The notes: generated by a model from the sequence alone, not told the origin. Positions 1-9,056 are shown, counted from the first letter of the stretch. The stretch is 64,000 nucleotides of DNA from Candidatus Hydrogenedentota bacterium (GCA_903893795.1 CAITNO010000106.1:124001-188000), one strand, 5' to 3'. Translations and numbers: made by a program.

Positions 1-160
1 AGGTCACAGGGTAGACGAGGATGCCTGGAAGTGACGGAGCGATTTTGACGGGTTGTGTTCCTCTGCGCCCTCTGTGGTTTAATGCTCTGGAAGAATGCAC
101 GGAAGGGCCAGGCGGAAGTGAACAACTGCCGGTGCCCGGTGGCGCCGGCCGGATGCTTGC
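1..160. other. non-coding left edge
   Basis: I see no coding signal in this short stretch before the first gene. It contains the phrase tctgcgccctctgtggttta, which looks like intergenic filler, but I cannot tie it to a second copy in the window. Confidence 0.4.
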
Positions 161-610
161 ATGAGCCGATTTGGCATTGACATCCCGGTGGAACAGATCG
201 TCATCATCCCCTCAGGGGCGGACAAGGACGAGGCGCTGCGGCTCCTCGTGGCGGCCGTGGGCCACAATCCCGTCGTGGCCGACGCCGATGTTCTGGAAAG
301 CGCCGTCTTCGAGCGCGAATCTATCCTGAGCACGGGCATCGGCAACGGGGTCGGCGTGCCCCACGTGCGCATCCCCGAAATTGGCATGCCGACGCTCGGG
401 ATCGCCGTTTCGAGCGAGGGTATCGACTACAACTCCTTCGACGGCAAACCGGTCCACGTCATGATCCTTTTCGCCATGCCTGTTGGCGCGGAGCGCGTTT
501 ATCTCGATCTGCTCGCCAAGGTGTTGCTGGTATTGCGCAACCGCGAATTGTTCAACACATTGGCGGTCTGCGCCACGCCGAATGAGGTCTTCGCTCAACT
601 TCGCGGATGA
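161..610 (+). CDS. PTS EIIA type-2 domain protein (PtsN/fructose-type)
   Basis: This 149-residue protein is a single EIIA domain of the fructose/mannitol/nitrogen PTS type, which normally accepts a phosphate from HPr or NPr on a histidine. The active-site signature is visible as GNGVGVPHVR around residues 61-70, with His68 the likely phosphorylated residue, followed by the typical hydrophobic strand ending MILFAMPVG. Its length matches stand-alone regulatory EIIA proteins rather than sugar-transporting IIABC fusions. No HPr, EI or IIBC gene lies nearby, so a regulatory PtsN-like role is more likely than transport, but the substrate cannot be told. The ribosome binding site before the ATG is weak. 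It is followed by a palindromic element and then the 3' end of recD2 on the other strand. Confidence 0.85.
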   Translation: MSRFGIDIPVEQIVIIPSGADKDEALRLLVAAVGHNPVVADADVLESAVFERESILSTGIGNGVGVPHVRIPEIGMPTLGIAVSSEGIDYNSFDGKPVHVMILFAMPVGAERVYLDLLAKVLLVLRNRELFNTLAVCATPNEVFAQLRG

Positions 611-637
611 CTTTCTTTGTTGAGGTGACGCTGCAAT

Positions 638-773
638 CGTAGGGTGCGCGGAATTTTGTGAAACAAAATGGAACGCACCGTTCTTGCGGAAGACGCTCGC
701 CGCTTCCGTACATCACACAGCCCTAAAGATGGTGCGTTCCATGCCGCTCCGCGACACTTCACAGCACCCTACG
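638..773. repeat. imperfect inverted-repeat element
   Basis: A 136-bp palindromic element lies between two convergent genes. The outer arms cgtagggtgc (638-647) and gcaccctacg (764-773) are perfect complements. The inner arms atggaacgcacc (668-679) and ggtgcgttccat (731-742) are also perfect. The sequence between the arm pairs is only partly complementary. It has no coding capacity and resembles a REP/MITE-like dispersed element, though only one copy is visible here. It may also serve as a transcription barrier between the converging genes. Confidence 0.65.
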
Positions 774-787
774 CTCGGCGCTTTTTA

Positions 788-2998
788 TCACACGTTCTTT
801 AGGCGCTCTGCGAGGCGGGTGTTGCGGTGGGACAGGCGGCTGTTGCGCAGCGCCATGGCGAGGGCCTTCCTGCTGCCCACGATCACCACCAGCCGCTTGC
901 CGCGGGTAATGGCGGTGTAGAGCACGTTGCGCTGGAGCATCATGTAATGCTGGGGCAGGAAGGACAGCACCACGGCGGGATACTCACTGCCCTGCGACTT
1001 GTGCACCGTTGCGCAGTAGGCGAGCGTGAGGTTGTCGGCCTCCTCGAAGGGGTAAATCACCTGCCGCTGGTCGTCGAAGGCCACCTGCAACTCGCCCGCG
1101 TCGGCGTCCACCAGCGTGATCACGCCCGTGTCGCCGTTGAACACGTCCAGATCGTAGTTGTTGCGGAGCTGCATCACCTTGTCGCCCACGCCGAATTCGC
1201 GGCGCGGCACGGGCGTGCCGTCGGGGTTGAGCGCGGCCTTGAGCGCCGCGTTGATGTTTTCGACGCCGGCCTCGCCGCGGCGCATGGGCGATAGCACCTG
1301 GATGTCGCGCACGGGGTCGAGCCCAAAACGGGCCGGGATGCGGCGCGCCACCACCTCCACGATGGTTTCCAGCGCGGCGGCCGGGTCATTGCGCTCGATG
1401 AGCACGAAGTCCGTGTCGTTGAAATCGGGCATCTCGCCGCGGTTGATGCGGTGCGCGTTTTCGATGATGCCGCTGCCGTCGGCCTGGCGGAACACCGTCT
1501 CCAGCCGGACCACCGGCACGAGCCCGCTGGCAATCACATCAAAGAGCACATTGCCGGGCCCCACGGAGGGAAGCTGGTCCACATCGCCCACGAGCAGCAG
1601 CCGCGCAAAGGAGGGAATGGCGGCGAGCAGGCTGTTCATGAGCTGCGCGTCGATCATCGACGCCTCATCGACCACCACCATGTCGGTGTCGATCGGATTT
1701 TCTTCATCGCGCTGAAACTGGCCGTTGTTGGGGCTGTATTCCAGCAGCCGGTGCAGCGTGCGCGCGTCGCGGCCGGTGGCCGCCTCCATGCGCTTGGCGG
1801 CGCGGCCCGTGGGCGCCGCGAGCACAAAGGACAGCCCTTTCTTTTCCAGGATGGCCAGCAGGCTGTTGAGCACCGTCGTCTTGCCCGTGCCGGGCCCGCC
1901 GGTGATGACCAGCACCTTCGTCTCCACACCCCTGCGTATGGCGTCGCGCTGGCTGGGGGAGAGTTCGATTCCCTTGAGCTTCTCCACCCAGAGCAGCGCC
2001 TTTTCCACCTGTATGGGCACGGGCTCGCAGGGGGTGCGCAGCAGCCGCTTGAACCCGTCGGCGCAGCCGCGCTCGGCCGCGTGCATGAGCGATGCGAAGC
2101 AGGCGTCGCCCTCAATGACCATGCGCTCCGTGGCCACCAGCCGGGTGATGCCGTCGTCCAGCAGTGCCGGGGCCACATTGAGCAGCCGGGCGGCGTCCTC
2201 GGCCAGCCGGGCGCGGTCGAGAAACATGTGGCCCTCGCCGCCCGCGGCGTTGAGCGTGTGCAGCAGCCCCGCCTCAACGCGCGCAGGCGCATCCGCCGCG
2301 ATGCCGATCTGCCGCGCGACCCGGTCCGCCGTCTGGAAGCCGATGCCCGTGATGTCCTCGGCGAGCCGGTAGGGGTTGTCGCGCACGACCGACGCGGCGC
2401 GGCCGCCGTATTCCTTGAAAATCTTGACGGCCTGGCTGGGTGTGACGCCGCAACCCTGCAAAAAGAGCATGACCGAATGGACCGAGCGGCGCTCGTTCCA
2501 GGCGTCGCGGATTTGCCGCGCCCGTTTGGGCCCGATGCCCGGCACGGCGCGCAGCCGTTCGGGTTGTCGGTCGATGATGCGCAGCGTGTCCCCGCCAAAG
2601 GCCTGCACCAGCCGCTTGGCAAATTCGGGACCGATGCCGGGGATCAGGCCCGAGCCCAGATAGACCTCTATGGTCTCGACCGTGCTCGGCAGAATCGTCT
2701 CGCACAGCGTGACGCGGACTTGGGGGCCGAAACGCCGGTCTTCCACCCAGTGCCCTGTCACCCGAACGGTCTCACCGGGCGATACCGCCAGCAGACTCCC
2801 CACAAAAGTCACCAGGTCGGGCAGCCCCTTCACCGACATCCGGGCAACAACGTAGCCGTTTTCAGAGTTCTCGTAGACAATCCGCGCCACGACCCCTTCG
2901 ATCTCGACCTCGGCCTCCAGATTGGACTGGTTTGGGTCGTCCGGTGGATGGGGCGGCGGCCCGGGCCGGTGCCCGGGGGGAAGGTGCAGTTGGCCCAT
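788..2998 (-). CDS. recD2: RecD2-type ATP-dependent DNA helicase
   Basis: A 736-residue SF1B 5'-3' DNA helicase of the RecD2/TraA type found in organisms without RecBC partners. The N-terminal part has an OB-like region and then tandem helix-hairpin-helix motifs (PGIGPEFAKRL, PGIGPKRARQI, TGIGFQTADRV) at about residues 110-230. The motor core follows, with Walker A GGPGTGKTT (Lys373), Walker B VVVDEASMID, and near the end the UvrD-like motifs VHKSQGSEYP and LYTAITRGK. Length matches the family. The ATG overlaps the stop of the upstream SDR gene (TGATG), so the two are translationally coupled, although no functional link is known. The first 25 residues are Pro/His-rich and unlike the family, so the true start could be slightly downstream. 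Confidence 0.93.
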   Translation of the reverse strand: MGQLHLPPGHRPGPPPHPPDDPNQSNLEAEVEIEGVVARIVYENSENGYVVARMSVKGLPDLVTFVGSLLAVSPGETVRVTGHWVEDRRFGPQVRVTLCETILPSTVETIEVYLGSGLIPGIGPEFAKRLVQAFGGDTLRIIDRQPERLRAVPGIGPKRARQIRDAWNERRSVHSVMLFLQGCGVTPSQAVKIFKEYGGRAASVVRDNPYRLAEDITGIGFQTADRVARQIGIAADAPARVEAGLLHTLNAAGGEGHMFLDRARLAEDAARLLNVAPALLDDGITRLVATERMVIEGDACFASLMHAAERGCADGFKRLLRTPCEPVPIQVEKALLWVEKLKGIELSPSQRDAIRRGVETKVLVITGGPGTGKTTVLNSLLAILEKKGLSFVLAAPTGRAAKRMEAATGRDARTLHRLLEYSPNNGQFQRDEENPIDTDMVVVDEASMIDAQLMNSLLAAIPSFARLLLVGDVDQLPSVGPGNVLFDVIASGLVPVVRLETVFRQADGSGIIENAHRINRGEMPDFNDTDFVLIERNDPAAALETIVEVVARRIPARFGLDPVRDIQVLSPMRRGEAGVENINAALKAALNPDGTPVPRREFGVGDKVMQLRNNYDLDVFNGDTGVITLVDADAGELQVAFDDQRQVIYPFEEADNLTLAYCATVHKSQGSEYPAVVLSFLPQHYMMLQRNVLYTAITRGKRLVVIVGSRKALAMALRNSRLSHRNTRLAERLKNV

Positions 2999-3717
2999 CA
3001 GAGCGGCTCGCCGCCGAAGCGCCGCACATGGATGACATCCGTCGTGGCGCGCGGTCCCATGGACGCCAGGAAGAGCGCCACATGGGCGATGTCCTCCGGC
3101 AGCATCCAGTCGCTTTTGTCACGCTCGGGCATTTCCTCCTCCGACAGGCGCGTGGTCACGCCGCCCGGACACAGCGCATGCACCCCAATATTATAAGGTC
3201 GCAATTCCAGCGCCAAGGTTTTGCTCAGGCCGTTCAGACCGTGCTTGGAGGCGCAATAGGCGCTTTGGTGGTTGATGGCCTTCAGCCCTGAGACGCTCGA
3301 CACGTTGATAATCCGTCCCGATTTGCGTTCCATCATGCCCGGAAGAAAGGCCTTGATGCAGCGAAAGGCACCGGTCAGGTTCACCTCGATGGTCCGGGTA
3401 AAATCCTCATCGGTCAGTTCCACAAAGGGCCGGAACTTCCCGTAGCCCGCATTATTCACCAGAATGTCAACAACGCCAAATTCGGCAAGCACCACTTCGG
3501 CCATGGCGGTCACCGACGACGGGTCGGTCACGTCACAGCGCACCGCGATTACCCGGCTTCCCGTCTCCGCCGCCAGGCAACGTGTCTCTTCAAGCTCCAC
3601 TTCGGAACGGGCCGCCAGGGCAATATTGGCCCCCTCGCCCGCAAAGGCCAGCGCAATCGCCCGGCCAATGCCGCGGCCTGCGCCGGTGACAACCGCCGTT
3701 TTTCCTTCAAGCAACAT
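2998..3717 (-). CDS. short-chain dehydrogenase/reductase
   Basis: A 239-residue classical SDR with a Rossmann fold. The dinucleotide motif TGAGRGIG is at residues 11-18, followed by NNAG and then the catalytic Ser and YCASK (Tyr-x-x-x-Lys). The FabG-like pattern suggests an NAD(P)H-dependent 3-oxoacyl or sugar-alcohol oxidoreductase, but the substrate is not determinable. I place the start at the ATG at 3717 because AGGAGG lies 11 nt upstream and the protein then begins immediately before the Rossmann fold. A longer reading frame exists up to 3804, but its extra 29 residues have no family match. The stop overlaps the recD2 start. Confidence 0.88.
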   Translation of the reverse strand: MLLEGKTAVVTGAGRGIGRAIALAFAGEGANIALAARSEVELEETRCLAAETGSRVIAVRCDVTDPSSVTAMAEVVLAEFGVVDILVNNAGYGKFRPFVELTDEDFTRTIEVNLTGAFRCIKAFLPGMMERKSGRIINVSSVSGLKAINHQSAYCASKHGLNGLSKTLALELRPYNIGVHALCPGGVTTRLSEEEMPERDKSDWMLPEDIAHVALFLASMGPRATTDVIHVRRFGGEPL

Positions 3718-4031
3718 ATGGGTAGAAACCTCCTCAGGCAGTGCTTCATTCACTGGACATGCTACACGGCAAGGCGCGGCGAGGCAACCCTTTCCCATCA
3801 GCATAAGGCACTAAACAGTATTAATTTTTGATAAAAGTAAGAACTATGATTAAAATGGAGGTGCGTCCGTAGTTTTTCCTGTGGTTTCAAGTAAAGATCA
3901 CCATAATAACGGTTGCGCATATGGACATTCGCGTCTATAATTGGTTATAAGGTGTATGTGTCAATAGTTTGTAGACAGGTGGGATCAGGAGTCGTTTGCA
4001 GTTTTGCAAGATGATTCGGAGTTAGTGTCTC
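3718..4031. other. AT-rich divergent intergenic region
   Basis: This 314-bp stretch separates the SDR gene (minus) from the coiled-coil gene (plus) and is clearly more AT-rich than its surroundings. It holds the putative rightward promoter at 3913-3941. I see no ORF or RNA gene in it. Confidence 0.5.
3913..3941 (+). promoter_or_regulatory. putative sigma-70-type promoter of the coiled-coil gene
   Basis: TTGCGC (3913-3918) and TATAAT (3936-3941) are separated by 17 nt. A start site near 3948 would give an 84-nt leader before the ATG at 4032. A GGAG sits 10 nt before that ATG. Confidence 0.5.
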
Positions 4032-6983
4032 ATGGAAACCAGCACTGGTGAACTTGCCGGGGAGCTTCTCCGGAAAGCCCAAGCTTTCGATGCATGGCAC
4101 GAGGAGGCGGCCGCCCGGTTGCAGCGGCAGGCATCCCGTCTGCATGAGCAGGCGGGGCGTCTGATACAGCTTCGGTCCGGAGAGCCAAACCCGGCCGAGC
4201 TTGCCGCCGAATTGGCGCGGCAGAACGAAGCGCTTGCGGAGGCGAACGCCGCCAAGAAAGCACTGCTCGCCGAGGCGGATGCCCTGCGCACCACGCTGGC
4301 GGAACGCGACCAGCGGCTTGCTGAGTTGGAGGGACTGTCGGGGAAAGTGCTGGAGCGCGATGCCCGCATTGCCGAACTGGAATTAGTGGAAGCCCGGCTT
4401 GCGGAAGCCCAGGAAATGGCCGACAGGCTCGATGCCGCCGAAATCACCCTGGCCGAAAAAGAGCAGCGCATCACCGCGCTTGAATCTATCGAGGCGAGGT
4501 TGAAAGACGCACTCGAACGGGCCGGAGATTTGGATGCGACCCAGGCCGCGCTGGCGGAAAAAGACCTGCGTATCATTGACCTCGAATCCGCCGAAGCGCA
4601 GTTGAAAGGCGCTCTGGAGCAGGAGTCGGCCAAGGTGAGCGCCACCCTGACCCTTTCGGCGGAGAAAGACGCGCGTATCGCGGCGTTAGAGTCCGTTGAG
4701 ACGCAGTTGAAAGAGGCCCTTGAACGGGCCGGTCAATTGGACGCGACCCAGGCCGTGCTGGCGGAAAAAGACCAGCGCATCATTGCGCTCGAATCGGCCG
4801 AAGCGCAGTTGAAGGGCGCTTTGGAGCAGGAAGCGGCCAAGGCGAGCGCCGCCCAGGCCATCGCGGTCGAAAAAGACGCGCGTATCGCGGCGTTGGAATC
4901 GGTTGAGACGCAGTTGAAGGAGGCCCTTGAACGGGCCGATCAATTGGACGCGACCCAAGCCGCGCTGGCGAAAAAAGACCTGCGTATCATTGACCTCGAA
5001 TCCGCCGAAGCGCAGTTGAAAGGCGCTTTGGAAGAGGAATCGGCCAAGGCGAGCGCTGCCCTGACCGTTGCAGCAGAGAAGGACGCGCGCATCGCGGTGT
5101 TGGAGTCTGTTGAGACGCAGTTAAAAGAGGCCCTTGACAGGGCCGGACAACTGGATGCAACCCAGGCCGCGCTGGCGGAAAGAGACCTGCGTATTATTGA
5201 CCTCGAATCGGCCGAAGTACAGTTGAAAGGCGCTTTGGAAGAGGAAGCGGCCAAGGCAACTGCCGCCCTGACCATCGCGGCCGAAAAAGACGCGCGCATC
5301 GCGGCGCTGGAATCGGTTGAGACGCAGTTGAAAGAGGCCCTTGAACGGGCCGGTCAATTGGACGCGACCCAGGCCTCGCTGGTGGAAAAAGACCAGCGCA
5401 TCATTAACCTTGAATCGGCCGAAGCGCAGTTGAAGGGCGCTTTGGAAGAGGAAGCGGCCAAGGCGAGCGCCGCCCAGGCCATCGCGGCCGAAAAAGACGC
5501 GCGTATCGCGGCGTTGGAATCGGTTGAGACGCAATTGAAAGAGGCTCTTGAACGGGCCGGTCAACTGGACGCGACCCAAGCCGTGCTGACGGAAAAGGAC
5601 CAGCGCATCCTCGCACTGGAATCCGCGGAAGCACAGTTGAAGGGCGCTCTGGAAGAGGAAGCGGCCAAGGCGAGCGCCGCCCGGGCCGTTGCAGCGGAGA
5701 AAGACGCGCGCATTGCGGCGCTGGAATCGGTTGAGGCGCAGTTGACAGTGGCCCTCGAACGGGCCGCACAACTGGATGCCGCACAGGCGGCTTTGGCCGA
5801 ATATGAGTCACGCATCGCCGAACTCGAAATTGTCGAGGAACAGTTGAAAGAGACGAAGGAACGTGCCGACCAACTGGAAGCGATTCAGGCCGCCCTGGAA
5901 GAAAAGGACCAGCGCATTGCAGCACTGGCATCCGTCGAAGAGCAACTGAAGGAAGTGCTGGAAAAGGCCGCCGAACTGCCTGCGGCGCAGGCCGCATTGG
6001 CAGAAAAAGAATTGCGCATCGCGGAACTTGAGTGCGTTGAGGCGCAGTTGAAGGAATCCCTGCAGCGCACCGAGCAGTTGGACGCGGCCCAGGCCGACCT
6101 GGAGGAAAAGGAGCTCCTCATTTCGGGCTATTCCGGAGAAATGGACTCGCTTGCCGCAGAGACAACGACGCTTCGTGTGCGACTCGACGCTGCGGAAGAG
6201 GCGCGCAGCCGGGCCGAGTTGGAAAAGAAAATGCTGCTCGACGAACTCCAGGGGCTCCAGGTGCTGGTGCCCGAGAACGCCGAACTCCGCGTGCGCATAG
6301 GCCGGCTGGAAAGCGAACTGGAGGGAGAGCGCGCCCGTGCCATGCGCGCGCTGCGGGCCCGCGCACAGACGGAAGAACTGGCGAGGCTGGCGGCAAAGAA
6401 TGCGCCGAAACGCCCCAAACCCGCCGAGGACAGCGAAAACGACGCATTAATTCCGCTGCCCCCGCCCGTGCCCCGGCGCGGGGGGAAGGCGCAGGGTCCG
6501 CACGATGTCGCGGCGGTGGTCAACAACGCCCGCGGCCGGGGCCAGCGCCGCCAGGTCGGCGAGATTCTGGTGGATGCGGGCATCATGACGCAGGAGCAGT
6601 TTGACGAGTCCATCCGCATGCAGGCGGCCGATCCGCACAAGCGGATAGGACAGATTATTGTGGAGCTCGGCTATGCCACGGAAGAGGTGATCGCCGCCAC
6701 GCTCGCCGCGCAGTTGCGCACGCGCTTTGTGGAGGATATCGAGCGCGAAATGACGGCCGAAGCCATGCGGATGGTGCCCCAGAACATTGTCATCAACCAC
6801 CGCTGCGTGCCGCTGGTCTACGACAGCGGCCAGTTGACCGTGGCCATGGCCAACCCGCTTGACCTGATCGCCATTGAGGACCTGCAGCACGCCTCCGGCG
6901 CATATATTGAGATCGTGGTCGCCACGGCGAGGGCCATCGAGCGCGTGGTCGCCAAGTATTACATCAAGGCCGTCGCCAGATAG
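4032..6983 (+). CDS. giant coiled-coil repeat protein with C-terminal MshEN-like domain
   Basis: The 983-residue protein is almost entirely a heptad-type coiled coil (about residues 10-770) rich in Ala, Glu, Leu and Lys, with no signal peptide or membrane segment, so it should be cytoplasmic. Six near-identical 69-residue units span residues 166-579 and are followed by more diverged 34-residue half-units. A basic, proline-rich hinge (about 785-835) leads to a globular domain at about 836-983 resembling the GspE/PilB N-terminal (MshEN) fold: two successive motifs QVGEILVDAGI and RIGQIIVELGY, then LTVAMANPLDLIAIEDLQ. In PilB/MshE relatives this module can bind cyclic di-GMP. The architecture suggests a long filament or spacer carrying a motor-docking or second-messenger sensor tip. 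Its 3' end overlaps the convergent next gene by 20 bp. Confidence 0.85.
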   Translation: METSTGELAGELLRKAQAFDAWHEEAAARLQRQASRLHEQAGRLIQLRSGEPNPAELAAELARQNEALAEANAAKKALLAEADALRTTLAERDQRLAELEGLSGKVLERDARIAELELVEARLAEAQEMADRLDAAEITLAEKEQRITALESIEARLKDALERAGDLDATQAALAEKDLRIIDLESAEAQLKGALEQESAKVSATLTLSAEKDARIAALESVETQLKEALERAGQLDATQAVLAEKDQRIIALESAEAQLKGALEQEAAKASAAQAIAVEKDARIAALESVETQLKEALERADQLDATQAALAKKDLRIIDLESAEAQLKGALEEESAKASAALTVAAEKDARIAVLESVETQLKEALDRAGQLDATQAALAERDLRIIDLESAEVQLKGALEEEAAKATAALTIAAEKDARIAALESVETQLKEALERAGQLDATQASLVEKDQRIINLESAEAQLKGALEEEAAKASAAQAIAAEKDARIAALESVETQLKEALERAGQLDATQAVLTEKDQRILALESAEAQLKGALEEEAAKASAARAVAAEKDARIAALESVEAQLTVALERAAQLDAAQAALAEYESRIAELEIVEEQLKETKERADQLEAIQAALEEKDQRIAALASVEEQLKEVLEKAAELPAAQAALAEKELRIAELECVEAQLKESLQRTEQLDAAQADLEEKELLISGYSGEMDSLAAETTTLRVRLDAAEEARSRAELEKKMLLDELQGLQVLVPENAELRVRIGRLESELEGERARAMRALRARAQTEELARLAAKNAPKRPKPAEDSENDALIPLPPPVPRRGGKAQGPHDVAAVVNNARGRGQRRQVGEILVDAGIMTQEQFDESIRMQAADPHKRIGQIIVELGYATEEVIAATLAAQLRTRFVEDIEREMTAEAMRMVPQNIVINHRCVPLVYDSGQLTVAMANPLDLIAIEDLQHASGAYIEIVVATARAIERVVAKYYIKAVAR
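4527..5768 (+). repeat. six tandem 207-bp coding repeats
   Basis: Six consecutive in-frame 207-bp units (69 codons) begin at 4527, 4734, 4941, 5148, 5355 and 5562. Each contains two coiled-coil half-units, of the type AEKDQRIIALESAEAQLKGA and AEKDARIAALESVETQLKEA. Identity between units is high at both DNA and protein level, which points to recent expansion by recombination or slippage. Copy number is likely variable between strains and prone to assembly collapse. Confidence 0.95.
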
Positions 6984-8907
6984 CCTTCCGCAAATTCCAT
7001 CTGCGCGCGGCAAGCACCGCCATGAGTGCCCCCGCCGCCAGCAGCGAACCCCAGCCCCACGCGGGCACTTTGGGCGCCACTGTTATCGTCACGGCATAGT
7101 CGCCCTTTGCGTTGCCGTAGGTGCAGCGGTAGGTGCCAGAGTCTTCCAGTTGCAGGTTGACGATGGACAGCCGCTGGCAGTGCGATCCGGCAAAACGCCC
7201 TTCCGCGAGAGGCCCGACGCCGTCCTTTGACCAGGAAAAAGCGGTGGCGGCCGGCAGGGTGCCGGGGACGGCCATGCAGGCATTGCCGCCCACGGCGAAG
7301 AGGGACTCCGTGGTCGCGGTGCAGGTGGGGCATTCGGCGCAGCCGGGACAGAGGCCGGGATTGAGCGCCGCCACCACGTAATCCACAGAAGCGGCGCTCT
7401 TGCCCGGGAGCACACAGCTCCGCGGCGTGAAGTAGGCGTACTCCTGCCGGTTCGTGAACCCGTCCCCGTCGGCATCCCCGTCAGCCGAGAGTTCCGGCAG
7501 CAGGACAAAGTCCTCCTTCGTCAGCAAGGGATGGGCAAACCCGCTGCCCAACTGCCCAATCAGCGCGTCGTTGAGCAGTGAAAACAGGCCGGCCACAAAG
7601 CCGAAAGAGCCGGTGCCGCTGACCTTCCTGTACTCGGCGGAACTCAGGTCCCCGTCGCCCAGTGTCACGTAACCTGTCAGCATTTCCAGGAGCCCCGGCG
7701 CCATGGGCACCAGCGCGGGCGCCAGGGCCGTCCCTATGTTCCAGTCGCGCAGCCGGTCAAGATTGTGCTGCCAGGCGGCCTGCACTTGCGCGTGGGTCAG
7801 CACACCATTGTTGAAGTCCGGGTCCAGGAGAATATGGGCCAGCAGTCCCAGCTCATTGGCGCCGTCAAGCATTTGGTTGCCCTGCACGGCCACGATGTAA
7901 TTGGCCGGGTTGGTCAGGTCCACCGTGAAGGGACCGTTGAGGTCCGCCGTATCGGGTGACAGCAGGGCTATCAGACTGCGGTACTGCGCGCCCACCTCGG
8001 CCAGCAACGGATTGTTCGACACGCCGTACAGCACCGTGCAGAAATCGATGGCCGTTTCAGGTTCTCCCTCCCCCTCAACCTCTCCCTCGCTGGACGTGCA
8101 GTTTAGCGTGGCAAGATGGCTGGTCATTTCACCGGCGATGCGCGTCGTTTCCGTCTTGAATCCCGCGCACAGTTGCACGGCGCGATCAAAATAGGTGGCG
8201 GCAGTGGCAAGATCCACGTTCATGTAGGCGGCCAGAATGGGCAGCATCGACGCCCGAGTGGAGGCGATATCGCCTTTCAATTCCTGCCCATAGGCATGGG
8301 TCGCCTGAATGTAGGCCCGGAATGCGTTGCGAATGAGCGTCTCGGCCTGGGCTGCGCTGAGTCCCGCCGTGCGCGCGGCCAGTTCGGCGGCAAAGGCGTC
8401 CACAACGGCCTGCTCGTTTTGCGGGCCCGAGGCGGCCGCGCTCCGTTCGATAAGCGTGCCCAGGGCGGGCCCGTAGTCCACACGCACCATATAGTCCATG
8501 GCGGCTTCAAACAGATCCTCGCCGCGCGCAATGGGAATGCCAAACTCCTGGCTCAACTGACGGATGGTGACTACCGAGAAGATCAGCTCTGGGTCGGCCG
8601 TAAACACCATGTGGGCGTAGTGATCGGCACCCCAGGTGCCGTTGTGCGCCGAAAAGCCCAGCGCAAAGCAGGATTCCGCCAGCCGCCCAAATTCCAAATG
8701 GGTTAGACCGTTCAGGGCACCCTCCGCGGTCGGATTCTCCGCCCTGGACATCTGCGCGAAATCGGGCGCCATGGCCCCCCATACCACGTCCGCGTTGGTG
8801 CTTCCCGTGGCCTTTATCGCCAGATAGGCGTGCGTGGCCGGCCCAAAGGCATGCGCCCCGCAGCAAACCAGCACTGCAAAAAGAAATGACAAGACACATG
8901 CCCGCAT
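6964..8907 (-). CDS. secreted ZnPLC-like protein with Ca-binding, Ig-like and C-terminal anchor modules
   Basis: A 647-residue exported protein with a signal peptide (1-20, ending GAHA). The N-terminal region carries scattered His/Asp motifs (ATHAYLA, GAMAPDF, GADHYAH) in the style of zinc-dependent phospholipase C/S1-P1 folds, an assignment that is only tentative. An acidic Glu-Gly linker (GEVEGEGEPE, near residue 268) separates it from a second helical region. A Ca-binding loop DADGDGFTNRQEYAY follows, then an Ig-like domain ending DSGTYRCTYG. The C-terminus is a Trp/Gly-flanked hydrophobic helix followed by basic residues (AARRW..RK..RR), the pattern of a sorting/anchoring signal. AGGAGG lies 8 nt before the ATG. 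A protein with the same tail begins at 61869. Confidence 0.75.
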   Translation of the reverse strand: MRACVLSFLFAVLVCCGAHAFGPATHAYLAIKATGSTNADVVWGAMAPDFAQMSRAENPTAEGALNGLTHLEFGRLAESCFALGFSAHNGTWGADHYAHMVFTADPELIFSVVTIRQLSQEFGIPIARGEDLFEAAMDYMVRVDYGPALGTLIERSAAASGPQNEQAVVDAFAAELAARTAGLSAAQAETLIRNAFRAYIQATHAYGQELKGDIASTRASMLPILAAYMNVDLATAATYFDRAVQLCAGFKTETTRIAGEMTSHLATLNCTSSEGEVEGEGEPETAIDFCTVLYGVSNNPLLAEVGAQYRSLIALLSPDTADLNGPFTVDLTNPANYIVAVQGNQMLDGANELGLLAHILLDPDFNNGVLTHAQVQAAWQHNLDRLRDWNIGTALAPALVPMAPGLLEMLTGYVTLGDGDLSSAEYRKVSGTGSFGFVAGLFSLLNDALIGQLGSGFAHPLLTKEDFVLLPELSADGDADGDGFTNRQEYAYFTPRSCVLPGKSAASVDYVVAALNPGLCPGCAECPTCTATTESLFAVGGNACMAVPGTLPAATAFSWSKDGVGPLAEGRFAGSHCQRLSIVNLQLEDSGTYRCTYGNAKGDYAVTITVAPKVPAWGWGSLLAAGALMAVLAARRWNLRKAIWRRP

Positions 8908-9030
8908 GGTCCCGGCCTCCTGGATTCACCCGTTGTAATGCTGCCCGAATGAACTGTGTGCGGAAACGAAACCGCGCTGCCCGGCGCGGACTGCTTTCGT
9001 CCCGGCCAAATGGTAACACATGCAATGTGG

Positions 9031-9052
9031 GGGCAGACATTTCTGTCTGCCC
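9031..9052. repeat. palindromic element, gggcagaca/tgtctgccc
   Basis: A perfect 9-bp stem (9031-9039 with 9044-9052) around the loop tttc, preceded by aatgtgg. It sits directly 3' of the DUF998-like gene (minus) and could end its transcript, but no T-tract follows. It is one of four related hairpins in the window (others near 24272, 37710 and 39181). Confidence 0.7.
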
Positions 9053-9056
9053 ATGC

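Noticed and set aside
1451..3196. 581-codon open frame on the plus strand
   Set aside because: Antisense to recD2, low-complexity His/Arg/Gly-rich sequence, no start signal; recD2 has all helicase motifs.
4527..5768. Regular 207-bp repeats resembling an array
   Set aside because: They are in-frame coding repeats of a coiled coil without unique spacers, so not CRISPR.
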